NCBI RefSeq assembly: GCF_030818485.1
Contig: NZ_JAUTAJ010000004.1
Span: forward strand, 1,715,001-1,779,000
From: Pseudoroseomonas cervicalis
GTDB lineage: Bacteria > Pseudomonadota > Alphaproteobacteria > Acetobacterales > Acetobacteraceae
Length of the DNA stretch: 64,000 nt
Reading direction: 5' to 3'
A model generated the notes under the pieces. That model saw only the letters and a list, made by a program, of their open reading frames with translations, had not been told where the DNA came from and did no database searches. This document shows positions 7,584-17,700 of the stretch, in pieces (the first letter of the stretch is position 1; the number at the start of each line of letters is the position of its first letter). The translations under genes and the position numbers were made by a program.

Positions 7584-9542
7584 TCAGCGCCGCGGCGGCG
7601 GCTCGGCCGGGCGGGCGGGGGTGGTCGCGTCCCGCGCCTCGGCCAGCTGGGCGGCGCGGCCCGGCGCCTCGGTGGTGCGGGCGGGCGGGGCGGCGGGCGG
7701 CGGCGCGGCGGGCGGGCTGGCCTGCGGGCGCAGCCGGTTCATCACCTCGACCATGATGTCGCGCGCCAGGGGTGCTGCGGCGCCGGAGCCGCTGGTGCCG
7801 TGCTCCACCACCACCGAGATGGCGTATTGCGGGTTGTCATAGGGGGCGAAGGCCACGAACAGCGCGTGCGGCCGCCATTCGCGCGGCAGGCTCTCCACCC
7901 GGAAGCCGCGCTCGCGCTGCTCGCGCGAGACGCGCCGCACCTGGGTGGTGCCGGTCTTGCCGGCCATGGCGCCGAGATTGCCGGGCAGCCGCGCGACCCG
8001 CGCCGTGCCCCCCTCCTCATTCACCACCGCCCACATGGATTCGCGGATCAGCCGCAGGTCGCGCTCCGGCAGGCCGAGGCTCGGCCAGTCCTCCGGCTTC
8101 ACGCCGCGCACCGGGCGGCCGCCCACCGCATGGGTCAGATGCGGCTGCACGGCGCGGCCGGTCGCCAGCCGCGCCGTCATGGTGGCCAGCGACAGCGGCG
8201 TTAACTGATAAAAACCCTGGCCGATGCCATGCACCACCGTGTCGCCCAGGTTCCAGGGCTTGCCCTGGCTGGTGCGCCATTCGCGGGTCGGCACGAAGCC
8301 GGCCTTGGTGCCCGGCAGCTCGATATCGAGATCGACGCCGAGGCCGAGGCGCTTGGCCATCGCCGCGATGCGGTCGATGCCCATGCGCTTGGCGACCTCG
8401 TAGAAATAGACGTCGCAGGAATTCTTCAGCGCGCCGCGCAGGTCCAGATTGCCGTGGCCATAGCGGTTCCAGCAATGGAAGCGGCTGTCGCCCAGATCGT
8501 AATGGCCGGGGCAGAAGATGCGGTCGCCGGGGCCCACCACCTTGGCCTCCAGCGCCGCCAGCCCGACCACCATCTTGAAGGTGGAGCCGGGCGCGTAGAG
8601 CCCGTTGGTGGTCTTGTTGATCAGCGGGGTGGAGCGGCTGCGGGTCCATTCCCGCCACTGCGCCGCCGAGATGCCGGAGCTGAACAGATTGGGGTCGAAG
8701 CTGGGCTGGCTGGCCATGGCCAGCACCTCGCCATTGCGGGCATCCAGCACGACGACGCTGGTGCCCTCCTCGATGCGGCCGCGCACCGCCTTCTGCAGCT
8801 CGGCATCGATCGAGATCTGCACATCCTGGCCGCGCACGCCCTCGCGCCGGTCCAGCTCGCGGATGACGCGGCCGACCGCGTTGACCTCCATCTGCACCGT
8901 GCCGGCGCGGCCGCGCAGCAGCCGGTCATGGTGCCGCTCGATGCCGGAGCGGCCGACGCGGATGCCGGGCAGCGCCAGCAGCGGGTCGCCATCGATGTCG
9001 CTCTCGGCGGGGGGGGCGACATAGCCCACCACATGCGCCAGATGCTCGGTATAGGGGTAGAAGCGGGTGGTGCCGACATCGACGCTGATGCCCGGCAGGT
9101 CGGGCGCGTTGACCTCGATCTTCGCCATCTCCTCCCAGGAGAGGAATTCGCGCACCACCACGGGGACGAAGCGGCGGCGGCGGCGCACCTCGCGCTCGAT
9201 GCGGGCGCGCTCGGCCTCGGAGAGCGGCAGCAGGCGCGACAGGGTCTCCAGCGTGGCGCCGACATCCTGGGTCTGCTCGGCGGTCAGCAGCACGCGCCAG
9301 TTGAGGTCGTTGGCGGCGATGACGCGGCTCTCGCGGTCGGTCACCCGGCCGCGCGGCGGCGCGATCAGGCGGGTGGAGACGCGGTTCTCCTCCGCCATGG
9401 TGGCGTAGCGCTCGCCCTCCTCCACCGTCAGCTTGCGCAGCCGGTAGCCGAGGAAGCCGAACAGGCCGAGCTGCCCGGCCCCCAGCAGCAGGGCCCGGCG
9501 GGTGAACACGCCGCGGCGGCGCTCCTCCTCCCGCTTGCTCAT
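7584..9542 (-). CDS. mrdA: Penicillin-binding protein 2 (transpeptidase)
   Basis: PBP2 cross-links peptidoglycan during cell elongation and partners RodA. The 652-aa protein has a short cytoplasmic basic start, one membrane anchor (about 17-33), a dimerisation/pedestal domain and a transpeptidase domain. The active-site serine is in STFK (S320), followed by the SCD motif (NSCDVYFYEV) and KTGT (AGKTGTTQ). The Pro/Ala-rich C-terminus looks disordered. The ATG at 9542 is preferred over a GTG 54 nt upstream because it starts at MSKREEERRRG, directly before the membrane anchor. Confidence 0.95.
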   Translation of the reverse strand: MSKREEERRRGVFTRRALLLGAGQLGLFGFLGYRLRKLTVEEGERYATMAEENRVSTRLIAPPRGRVTDRESRVIAANDLNWRVLLTAEQTQDVGATLETLSRLLPLSEAERARIEREVRRRRRFVPVVVREFLSWEEMAKIEVNAPDLPGISVDVGTTRFYPYTEHLAHVVGYVAPPAESDIDGDPLLALPGIRVGRSGIERHHDRLLRGRAGTVQMEVNAVGRVIRELDRREGVRGQDVQISIDAELQKAVRGRIEEGTSVVVLDARNGEVLAMASQPSFDPNLFSSGISAAQWREWTRSRSTPLINKTTNGLYAPGSTFKMVVGLAALEAKVVGPGDRIFCPGHYDLGDSRFHCWNRYGHGNLDLRGALKNSCDVYFYEVAKRMGIDRIAAMAKRLGLGVDLDIELPGTKAGFVPTREWRTSQGKPWNLGDTVVHGIGQGFYQLTPLSLATMTARLATGRAVQPHLTHAVGGRPVRGVKPEDWPSLGLPERDLRLIRESMWAVVNEEGGTARVARLPGNLGAMAGKTGTTQVRRVSREQRERGFRVESLPREWRPHALFVAFAPYDNPQYAISVVVEHGTSGSGAAAPLARDIMVEVMNRLRPQASPPAAPPPAAPPARTTEAPGRAAQLAEARDATTPARPAEPPPRR

Positions 9543-9633
9543 CGAAGCCCCGTCCCCCGTCTGTCCCGATCCCGGCCGGGGATTTTTCCCGGCCACCCCG
9601 CCTGCGCCACGCCCCGGCCCGCCGGCCGCCGCT

Positions 9634-10170
9634 TCAGCCGATCCCCTCCGCCCGCCACATGGCCCGGTGCAGCCGGGTCAGCAGCGCGGCGATGGCCGGG
9701 TAGAAACCGGCGCTGAGGGCGAATTGCACCAGCGCCGGCGCCGCCGGCGGCAGCCGCAGATTCAGCACCGCCTGCAGCGCGAAGCCCAGGGCGGCCGTGC
9801 CGGCGGCGAAGCCGGTGAAGACCAGCCATACCACCAGGAAGGATTGCCGCGCCAGGAAACGCCGGATGCGCAGCGCCAGGCCATGCACCAGCAGCAGCGT
9901 CAGGATACCGATGCCGAGCGGCGCAAAGCCCAGCAGATCCTGCAACAGCCCCATGCCGAAGCAGAGGGGCGGCGACATCGCCGCCGGGCGGAACACCGAC
10001 CAGAAGAAGACGCAGCCCAGCGCCACCGCCGGCAGCGCCGAGGGCAGGCCCACCGGTGTCGAGGTCAGCACCATCAGCAGCGCCGTGCTGACCGCCGGGA
10101 AGGCCGCGCGGGCCAGGCCGTCCAGCCGGCGCAGCAGCCCCGCCGCCGGTTGCGGCCGCCCCCTCGCCAT
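9634..10170 (-). CDS. mreD: Rod-shape-determining protein MreD
   Basis: MreD is a small polytopic membrane component of the elongasome that bridges MreC and the PBP2-RodA pair. The 178-aa protein has about five to six hydrophobic segments and the family-like stretch PLCFGMGLLQDLLGFAPLGIG. It lies between mreC and mrdA with short gaps (31 bp and 91 bp), consistent with one operon. Sequence conservation is low in this family, so position in the cluster carries much of the evidence. Confidence 0.9.
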   Translation of the reverse strand: MARGRPQPAAGLLRRLDGLARAAFPAVSTALLMVLTSTPVGLPSALPAVALGCVFFWSVFRPAAMSPPLCFGMGLLQDLLGFAPLGIGILTLLLVHGLALRIRRFLARQSFLVVWLVFTGFAAGTAALGFALQAVLNLRLPPAAPALVQFALSAGFYPAIAALLTRLHRAMWRAEGIG

Positions 10171-10201
10171 CCCTGCCTCTCCCTTCCCGCGGCCGCGCGG
10201 C

Positions 10202-11065
10202 TCAGCGCCGCGGGCGCGGCTCCGGCCGCGCCACCGCCTCGGGCGGCAGGATGCCGGAGAGGCCGAAATCGAAGATGCGCAGCAGGTCCAGCCGGTCCAA
10301 CCGGGCGAACAGCTCGACCTCGGGCGTGCCGCCCTCGGTCCAGCGCACCACGCCGACCGGCAGGCCGGCCGGGAACACGCCCGCCTCGGCGCTGGTCACC
10401 ACCCGCTCGCCATCCTGCGGCGGCGAGCCCTCGGGCCAGTGCTGCAGCCGCGGCCGCTGGCCATTGGTGCCGGCCAGGATGGCGCGCGAGCGGCTGCCCT
10501 CCAGCACCACCGGGATGCGGCTGTTCATGTCGGTCACCAGCAGAACGCGGGCGGAGCGGCCGCCCACCTCGGTGACGCGGCCGGCGAGCCCGCGCTCGTC
10601 CAGCGCCACCTGGCCCTTGCGCAGGGTGATGCCGGGCTGCACCGAGAGCAGCACGGCGCGCGCATAGGTGCCGCCGGCATCGGCCACCACCTTGGCGGTG
10701 TGGAAGCTGGCCGGCGCCTCCGGCATGTAGCCGAGCTGCCGGCGCAGCAGCGCATTCTCCGTCTCCAGCGCCAGGGCGGCGGCCTGCCAGCGATGCAGCC
10801 GCTCATTCTCCTCGCGCAGCCGGGCATTCTCCTCGCGCATCGCGGCCAGGAAGCGCAGCTCCTGCACCGCCTCGCGCAGCGCGCCCACCGGCTCGGACAG
10901 CACGGCGTAGATCGGCGCCAGCGTGTCCGCCAGCGCCATGCGGCCACGCTCCACCAGCACCGTATCCGCCTTGCCCAGCAGCATAGTGCCGAAGGCCGCG
11001 GCGATGAGCACGGGCATCGTCAGACGCGACAGCGCCTGGCGCAACGGGATGCTGAGACGGATCAC
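10202..11065 (-). CDS. mreC: Rod-shape-determining protein MreC
   Basis: MreC is a bitopic periplasmic scaffold that activates PBP2-RodA. The 287-aa protein has an N-terminal membrane anchor (about 17-32), a coiled coil (REAVQELRFLAAMREENARL onward, about 63-110) and a C-terminal double beta-barrel with the typical LLVTDMNSRIPVV segment. The tail is Pro/Arg-rich. It is 39 bp downstream of mreB on the same strand. Confidence 0.95.
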   Translation of the reverse strand: MIRLSIPLRQALSRLTMPVLIAAAFGTMLLGKADTVLVERGRMALADTLAPIYAVLSEPVGALREAVQELRFLAAMREENARLREENERLHRWQAAALALETENALLRRQLGYMPEAPASFHTAKVVADAGGTYARAVLLSVQPGITLRKGQVALDERGLAGRVTEVGGRSARVLLVTDMNSRIPVVLEGSRSRAILAGTNGQRPRLQHWPEGSPPQDGERVVTSAEAGVFPAGLPVGVVRWTEGGTPEVELFARLDRLDLLRIFDFGLSGILPPEAVARPEPRPRR

Positions 11066-11104
11066 GCAGCCTCCAGCGGCCCGGACTCGCCCGGGCCCGC
11101 CCCA

Positions 11105-12166
<1,062 letters not shown>

Positions 12167-12353
12167 TCAATCAGCCAGGCGCCCCACCGGCGCCCAGGCA
12201 AAAAAAGCCGGGTTCGAGCCTGCAACCGAAGGGCGCCGTGGCTTACAATCCCCTGGCCGCTGGCTCAAGCGGCAATCGGCTTACAGCACCGCAACCCGGC
12301 CCCTCCTGCCGCGTTTCCGGTGCATACGAGGCCCTGAACCGAGGAACCCACCC

Positions 12354-12593
12354 ATGCGCAAATCCACCCTTGCCCTCCTGGCCCTGGCGAGCATCGGCCT
12401 GGGCGCCTGCGGCTACTCGACCGGTGACCGCGCCGCCTCCGGCGGCCTGCTGGGCGCCGGCGCGGGTGCCGCGGTCGGCTCGCTCTCCGGCAATGCCGGC
12501 GCCGGCGCCCTGATCGGCGGCGCCGCTGGTGCCCTGGGCGGCGCCGTGACCAGCCCCAACCAGGTCAATCTCGGCCGCCCCGCCTGGCGTTAA
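12354..12593 (+). CDS. Small glycine-zipper outer-membrane lipoprotein
   Basis: 79 aa. It has a lipoprotein signal peptide with lipobox IGLGAC (Cys at about residue 19), then a Gly/Ala-rich glycine-zipper segment (GGLLGAGAGAAVGSLSGNAG) that could pack in or on a membrane, and a short C-terminus ending PAWR. This architecture resembles the SlyB/17-kDa-type or OsmB-like proteins. The exact role is unknown. The ATG has GAGGA upstream. A strong terminator follows about 80 nt past the stop. Confidence 0.8.
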   Translation: MRKSTLALLALASIGLGACGYSTGDRAASGGLLGAGAGAAVGSLSGNAGAGALIGGAAGALGGAVTSPNQVNLGRPAWR

Positions 12594-12594
12594 T

Positions 12595-12892
12595 CTGTCA
12601 GCTGCCGGTCAGGGCCGGGACGGGAGGCGCTTTATCTGAGGCCCTCCTCTCCGGCCCGGCCCGACAAGAGCCGCTGCACCCTGCCAGGGTGCAGCGGTTT
12701 TTTTGTCGGCTGCCGGTCAGGGCCGGGACGAGGGGCGCCCCACCCCGCCGGGGCGCTCCGGCCCAGGGGAGCAGCCCGCTCCCTGCCCAGTGGCGCCCCG
12801 CCTGCCTGCCGCGTCCCGCTTCACAACCGGACGGCGGCAGCCCGAAAGAAAAGCGTCCCGCTTCTCCGCCAGACGGCGGCAGCCCGAAAAAA
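12595..12892. repeat. Dispersed intergenic repeat, family A (two copies and an extra tail)
   Basis: Two heads of the form CAGCTGCCGGTCAGGGCCGG or its variant start near 12600 and 12711. Tails of the form GACGGCGGCAGCCCGAAA occur at about 12830-12847 and again at 12872-12889. The last tail is followed by an A-run that reaches the stop codon of the solute-binding gene. Related copies lie at 32357-32460 and 38125-38230. Head and tail are imperfect inverted repeats, so the whole can fold into a long hairpin. Both flanking genes converge on this region. Confidence 0.75.
12671..12704 (+). terminator. Strong rho-independent terminator
   Basis: Perfect 12-bp stem (CCGCTGCACCCT with AGGGTGCAGCGG, 3-nt loop) followed by seven T. 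It is downstream of the glycine-zipper lipoprotein gene. Confidence 0.9.
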
Positions 12893-14479
12893 TCAGGCGG
12901 GGCGGATGTTCCAAAAGGTGGCGAAGCCGCCCAGCAGGTCCGTCACATTGGTCCGGTGCGCGGTGGGCTGGATGTAGTTGCCGAGCGGGTAGTAGGGCAC
13001 CTCTTCCAGGCTGACCTTCTGGATCTCCCGGCAGATGGCCTGCTGGGCGGCCAGGTCGGGGGCGGCGAACCATTGCTGGCGCAGCGCCTCGGTGCGCGGG
13101 CTCTGCGACCAGCCGGGATAGGCGGTGCCATTGCCGCGCAGCGCCAGATGCACGGCCGGGTTCAGCCAGTCCGCCCCGGACCAGGAGCTGACGAAGGCGC
13201 TCCAGCCACCCTGCTCCGGCGGGTCCTTGCGGTTGCGGCGCGCCAACAATGTACCCCAATCCGTCGCCAGATAATCCACATTCATGCCGGCCTGGCGCAT
13301 CATGTCGGCGGCGACGTCGCCCTGCGCCTTCAGCCCCACGGAATCCGCCGGCACCAGCAGCACCACCTTCTCCCCCTGGTAGCCGGCGGCGGCCAGCTCG
13401 CGCTTCACCTTGCCGTAGTCGCGCTCGCCCTGCAGGAAGCCCAGCCCCTCCTGCGTCGCCATCGGCGTGTCGGGGGTGAAATAGCCCAGCGGCGTGCGGT
13501 ACATGCTGCTGTCGCTGCCGACGATCGCCTCCATGAAGGCGGACTGGTCCAGCGCGCCGAACAGGGCGCGGCGCACCGCCGGCTTGTCGAAGGGCGGCTG
13601 CAGGTGGTTGATCCGCAGCATGGTGACGAAGCCGGTCGGGTCGGGCACCGAGACGCGGATCTGCCGGCTGCGCCGCAGCAGCGGCAGCACGTCGTGATAG
13701 GCGTATTCCATCCAGTCCTGCTCGCCGGCCAGCATGGCGCTGGCGGCGGTGCCGGCATCCGGCTGGGTGGTCCAGACCACGCGGTCGAAATGCACCCGCT
13801 TCGGGCCGGAGGTCCAGTTGGGCGTCCCATCCGGGCGCGGCTGGTAACGCTCGAACCGCGCATAGGCGTTGCGGGCGCCGGGCACCCGCTCATCGGCGAG
13901 ATAGCGGAACGGGCCGGAGCCCACCATCTCGGTGACCTGGCGGAACGGGTCGGTCTCCGCCAGCCGGGCCGGCATCATCGCCGGCATGGGCGAGCCAGGC
14001 TTGCCCAGCGCCATCGGCAGCAGCGGGAAGGGCTGCTTCAGCCGGAAGCGGATGGTGCGGTCATCGGGGGCGGAGAGCTCCTCGGTCGCGGCCATCAGCG
14101 CCTCGCCGAAGGGGTCGCGCTTCGCATAGCGGCGGATCGAGGCGACGCAATCCCGCGCCAGCACCCGCTCCCCATCATGCCAGACCAGGCCGTCGCGCAG
14201 CGTCAGGTTCCAGAGCAGCCCGTCCTGCTCCACCACATGCCCGGCCACCATCTGCGGATGGACGTTGAAACCGGTGTCCACGCCATAGAGCGTGTCGAAC
14301 ACCAGATAACCGTGGTTGCGGGTGACATAGGCGGTGGAGAACACCGGGTCGAGATAGGCGAGGTCGAGCTGCGGGATGAAGCGCAGCGTGGTGGCGGATT
14401 GGGCGCGCAGCAGCGACGGCGCCATGGTGGTCATGGCGGCACCGGCGCCCAGGCCCTGCAGAACTTGGCGACGCAGCAT
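12893..14479 (-). CDS. ABC transporter substrate-binding protein, family 5 (peptide-type)
   Basis: Periplasmic binding component of a dipeptide/oligopeptide-class ABC importer. The 528-aa protein starts MLRRQVLQGLGAGAA with an RR-containing signal peptide (possible Tat export). It continues with the family-5 pattern of an exposed N-terminal lobe (IPQLDLAYLDPVF, then LVFDTLYGVD) and a WNLTLRDGLVWHDGE segment typical of SBP_bac_5. The ATG has GAGGAG 6 nt upstream. No permease or ATPase genes are adjacent, so the transporter partners are elsewhere. It is divergent from the indolepyruvate oxidoreductase gene with 291 bp between starts. The ligand cannot be told from sequence. Confidence 0.88.
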   Translation of the reverse strand: MLRRQVLQGLGAGAAMTTMAPSLLRAQSATTLRFIPQLDLAYLDPVFSTAYVTRNHGYLVFDTLYGVDTGFNVHPQMVAGHVVEQDGLLWNLTLRDGLVWHDGERVLARDCVASIRRYAKRDPFGEALMAATEELSAPDDRTIRFRLKQPFPLLPMALGKPGSPMPAMMPARLAETDPFRQVTEMVGSGPFRYLADERVPGARNAYARFERYQPRPDGTPNWTSGPKRVHFDRVVWTTQPDAGTAASAMLAGEQDWMEYAYHDVLPLLRRSRQIRVSVPDPTGFVTMLRINHLQPPFDKPAVRRALFGALDQSAFMEAIVGSDSSMYRTPLGYFTPDTPMATQEGLGFLQGERDYGKVKRELAAAGYQGEKVVLLVPADSVGLKAQGDVAADMMRQAGMNVDYLATDWGTLLARRNRKDPPEQGGWSAFVSSWSGADWLNPAVHLALRGNGTAYPGWSQSPRTEALRQQWFAAPDLAAQQAICREIQKVSLEEVPYYPLGNYIQPTAHRTNVTDLLGGFATFWNIRPA

Positions 14480-14770
14480 GTCGATCTCCTCGTGACAGGG
14501 ACCGGCTCTTCTTCCCGGCGCGCATCCTGGCCCCGGGAGAGGGCTTCTGGCAATCGGCGTTACCACGGAACTTGGCCGTATCGCACAGCGATGTCGGCAA
14601 AAGATCCTGCCGGAAAGCGGCACAATGCTGCACTGCTTCGGAAGCCGTTTCCGCCGCTGCCCGCCTAGGCTTTCCGCAACGACACAGGGAGGAGGAGAGC
14701 GCCGCCCCCTGCGCGGCCCTCCCATCCTCCCGGCCATGCCGCACGCATGGCAGGCAGGGAAGGTCCAACG

Positions 14771-17700
14771 ATGCTCGACGCCGCGGCCGCTCACCCCCTC
14801 TCCCCTTCCGGCCTGCCGGAGGCCGCGCGGCCCGGCGCGCGCCACTACCTGACCGGGCTGCAGGCGCTGGCCCGGCTGCCGCTGCTGCAGCGGGCGCGCG
14901 ACGCGGCGGCGGGGCTCGACACGGCGGGCTTCGTCTCGGGCTATCGCGGCTCGCCGCTGGGCGGGCTGGACCAGGCCTTGTGGAAGCTGCGCCCGGCACT
15001 GGAACAGGAAAGAATCCGGTTCCAGCCTGGGCTGAACGAGGATCTGGCCGCCACCGCAATCTGGGGCACGCAGCAGCTCGGCCTGTTCCCGGGCGCCCGG
15101 CACCAGGGCGTCTTCGCGCTGTGGTATGGCAAGGGGCCGGGGGCGGATCGCAGCATCGACGTGTTCAAGCACGCCAATGCCGCCGGCACCGCCCCCTTCG
15201 GCGGCGTGCTGGCGGTGGTGGGCGACGACCATGGCGCCAAGTCGTCCACCCTGCCGCATCAGAGCGACCATGTCTTCGCCGCCAGCATGATCCCGGTGCT
15301 GAACCCGGCGACGGTGCAGGAGATCGTGGAGTTCGGTCTGCATGGCTGGGCGATGTCGCGCTTCGCGGGTCTGTGGGTGGCGCTGAAGGCGGTGTCGGAC
15401 ACGGTGGAAAGCTCCGCCGCCATCACGCTGGATCCGAACGCCATCGCGCCGCGCTTCCCCGCCGATCTGGATCTGCCGCCGGACGGGCTGAACATCCGCT
15501 GGCCGGACACGCCGATGGCGCAGGAATACCGGCTGCAGCGCTACAAGGCCTATGCCGCCATGGCCTATGCGCGGCTGAACGGGCTGAACCGCGTGGTGCT
15601 GGACAGCCCGCGCGCGCGCTTCGGCATCGCCAGCACCGGCAAATCCTGGCTGGATGTGCGCCAGGCGCTGGAGATGCTGGGCATCGACGACGCGAAGGCG
15701 GCGTCGCTCGGCCTGCGGCTGTTCAAGGTCGGCATGCCCTGGCCGCTGGATGCCGAGGGCACGCGGCATTTCGCCGAGGGGCTGGAAGAAATCCTCGTCG
15801 TCGAGGAGAAGCGCCAGCTGATCGAGTACCAGCTGAAGGAACAGCTCTACAATTGGCGCGAGGATGTGCGGCCGCGCGTCATCGGCAAGTATGACGACCA
15901 GGGCGAATGGGATCTGCCGGTGCATGACTGGCAGCTGCCGGCGGCGGGGGAGCTGTCGCCCGCGCTGATCGCCCGCGTCATCGCCCGCCGCCTGGCGCGT
16001 TTCCACGCCGATGACGCGATCGCCGCCCGCGCCGCGGCGCTGGAAGCGGCCGCGCGCCCCGCCCTGCCGCTGGCGCTGCGCCCGCCGCATTATTGCAGCG
16101 GCTGCCCGCACAGCTCGTCCACCAAGGTGCCGGAGGGCAGCCTGGCCCTGGCCGGCATCGGCTGCCACTACATGGCGCTGTGGCTGAACCCGGAGCAGAC
16201 CCGCACCTTCAGCCAGATGGGCGGCGAGGGCGTGGCCTGGATCGGCATGGCGCCGTTTACCGACATGCCGCATGTCTTCGCCAATCTGGGCGATGGCACC
16301 TACACCCATTCGGGCGTGCTGGCGGTGCGGCAGGCGGTCGCCGCCCATGTGCCCATCACCTACAAGATCCTGTTCAACGACGCCGTCGCCATGACCGGCG
16401 GGCAGAAGGCGGAAAGCGGCTTCACCATCCCGCAGATCGTGGCGCAGCTGCGGGCCGAGGGCGTGTCGCGCATCGCCATCCTGGCCGAGGACCCGGCACG
16501 CCATGCCGGCACGCGTTGGCCCGCAGGCGTGACACTGCACCCCCGCGCCGCGCTGGACAGCGTCCAGCGCGAACTGAAAGAAATCCGCGGGGTGACGGGG
16601 CTGATCTATGACCAGGTCTGCGCCACCGAGAAGCGCCGCCGCCGCAAGCGCGGGCTGATGCCGCAGCCGGCGCAGCGTGTCGTCATCAATGAGCGGGTCT
16701 GCGAGGGCTGCGGCGATTGCAGCCGCGCCTCCAATTGTCTGTCCGTGGTGCCGGTGGAGACCGAGTTCGGCCGCAAGCGCGCCATCGACCAGTCGAGTTG
16801 CAACCGCGACATGACCTGCCGCGACGGCTTCTGCCCCAGCTTCGTCACGCTGCAGGGCGGCACGAAGCGCGCCGCGCCGGCGCTGGCCGGCGGCCTGGCG
16901 CTCCCCGGCGACCTGCCGGAGCCGCCGCAGCCCGCGTTGGACACGCCCTATGGCATCCTGGTCGCCGGCATTGGCGGCACGGGGGTGGTGACGATCGGCG
17001 CGCTGCTCGGCACCGCGGCGGCGATGGAGGGCAAGGGGGTGACCGCGCTCGACATGGCGGGGTTGGCGCAGAAGGGCGGGCCGGTCTGGTCGCATCTGCG
17101 CTTCGCCGCGCGCCAGGCGCAGCTGCACGCCGCGCGCATCGCCGAGGGCGAGGCGGATCTGCTGCTGGGCTGCGATCTTGTGGTTTCCGGCCTGCCGGAC
17201 ACGCTGGCACGGCTCTCCACCCGGCGCAGCCGCGCCGCCATCAATGCCGATCTGGCGCCGACCAGCGAGACGGTGCGCGGCTTCGCCCGCCAGGCGCGGG
17301 AGGGTGACGCGACCGCGCCCCCTTCCCTGCCCGGCGCCGCGCTGCATGACCGGCTGGCGCAGGCGGCGCAGAGCGAATTCCTGCCGGCCACGACGCTGGC
17401 CACCGCCCTGTTCGGGGATTCGCTGGCCTCCAATTTGTTCCTGCTGGGTTATGCCTGCCAGCGCGGCTGGCTGCCGGTCTCGCCCGCCTCGCTCTCCCGC
17501 GCCATAGAGATCAATGACGCGGCGGTCGCCATGAACCAGGCGGCCTTCGCCTGGGGGCGCAAGGCGGCGCTCGATCTCGCTTCCGTCCAGGCCATGGTGG
17601 CGCCGAAGCCGGCGCTGGCCAGCAGCCTGGAGGAGATCGTCGCGCTGCGCCGCGCCGAGTTGGTCGCCTATCAGGACACGGCCTATGCCGATCGCTACGC

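Noticed and set aside
12190..12240. GGTTCGAGCCTGCAACCGAAGG, resembling a tRNA T arm upstream of the lipoprotein gene
   Set aside because: No acceptor stem, anticodon arm or D arm can be formed around it.
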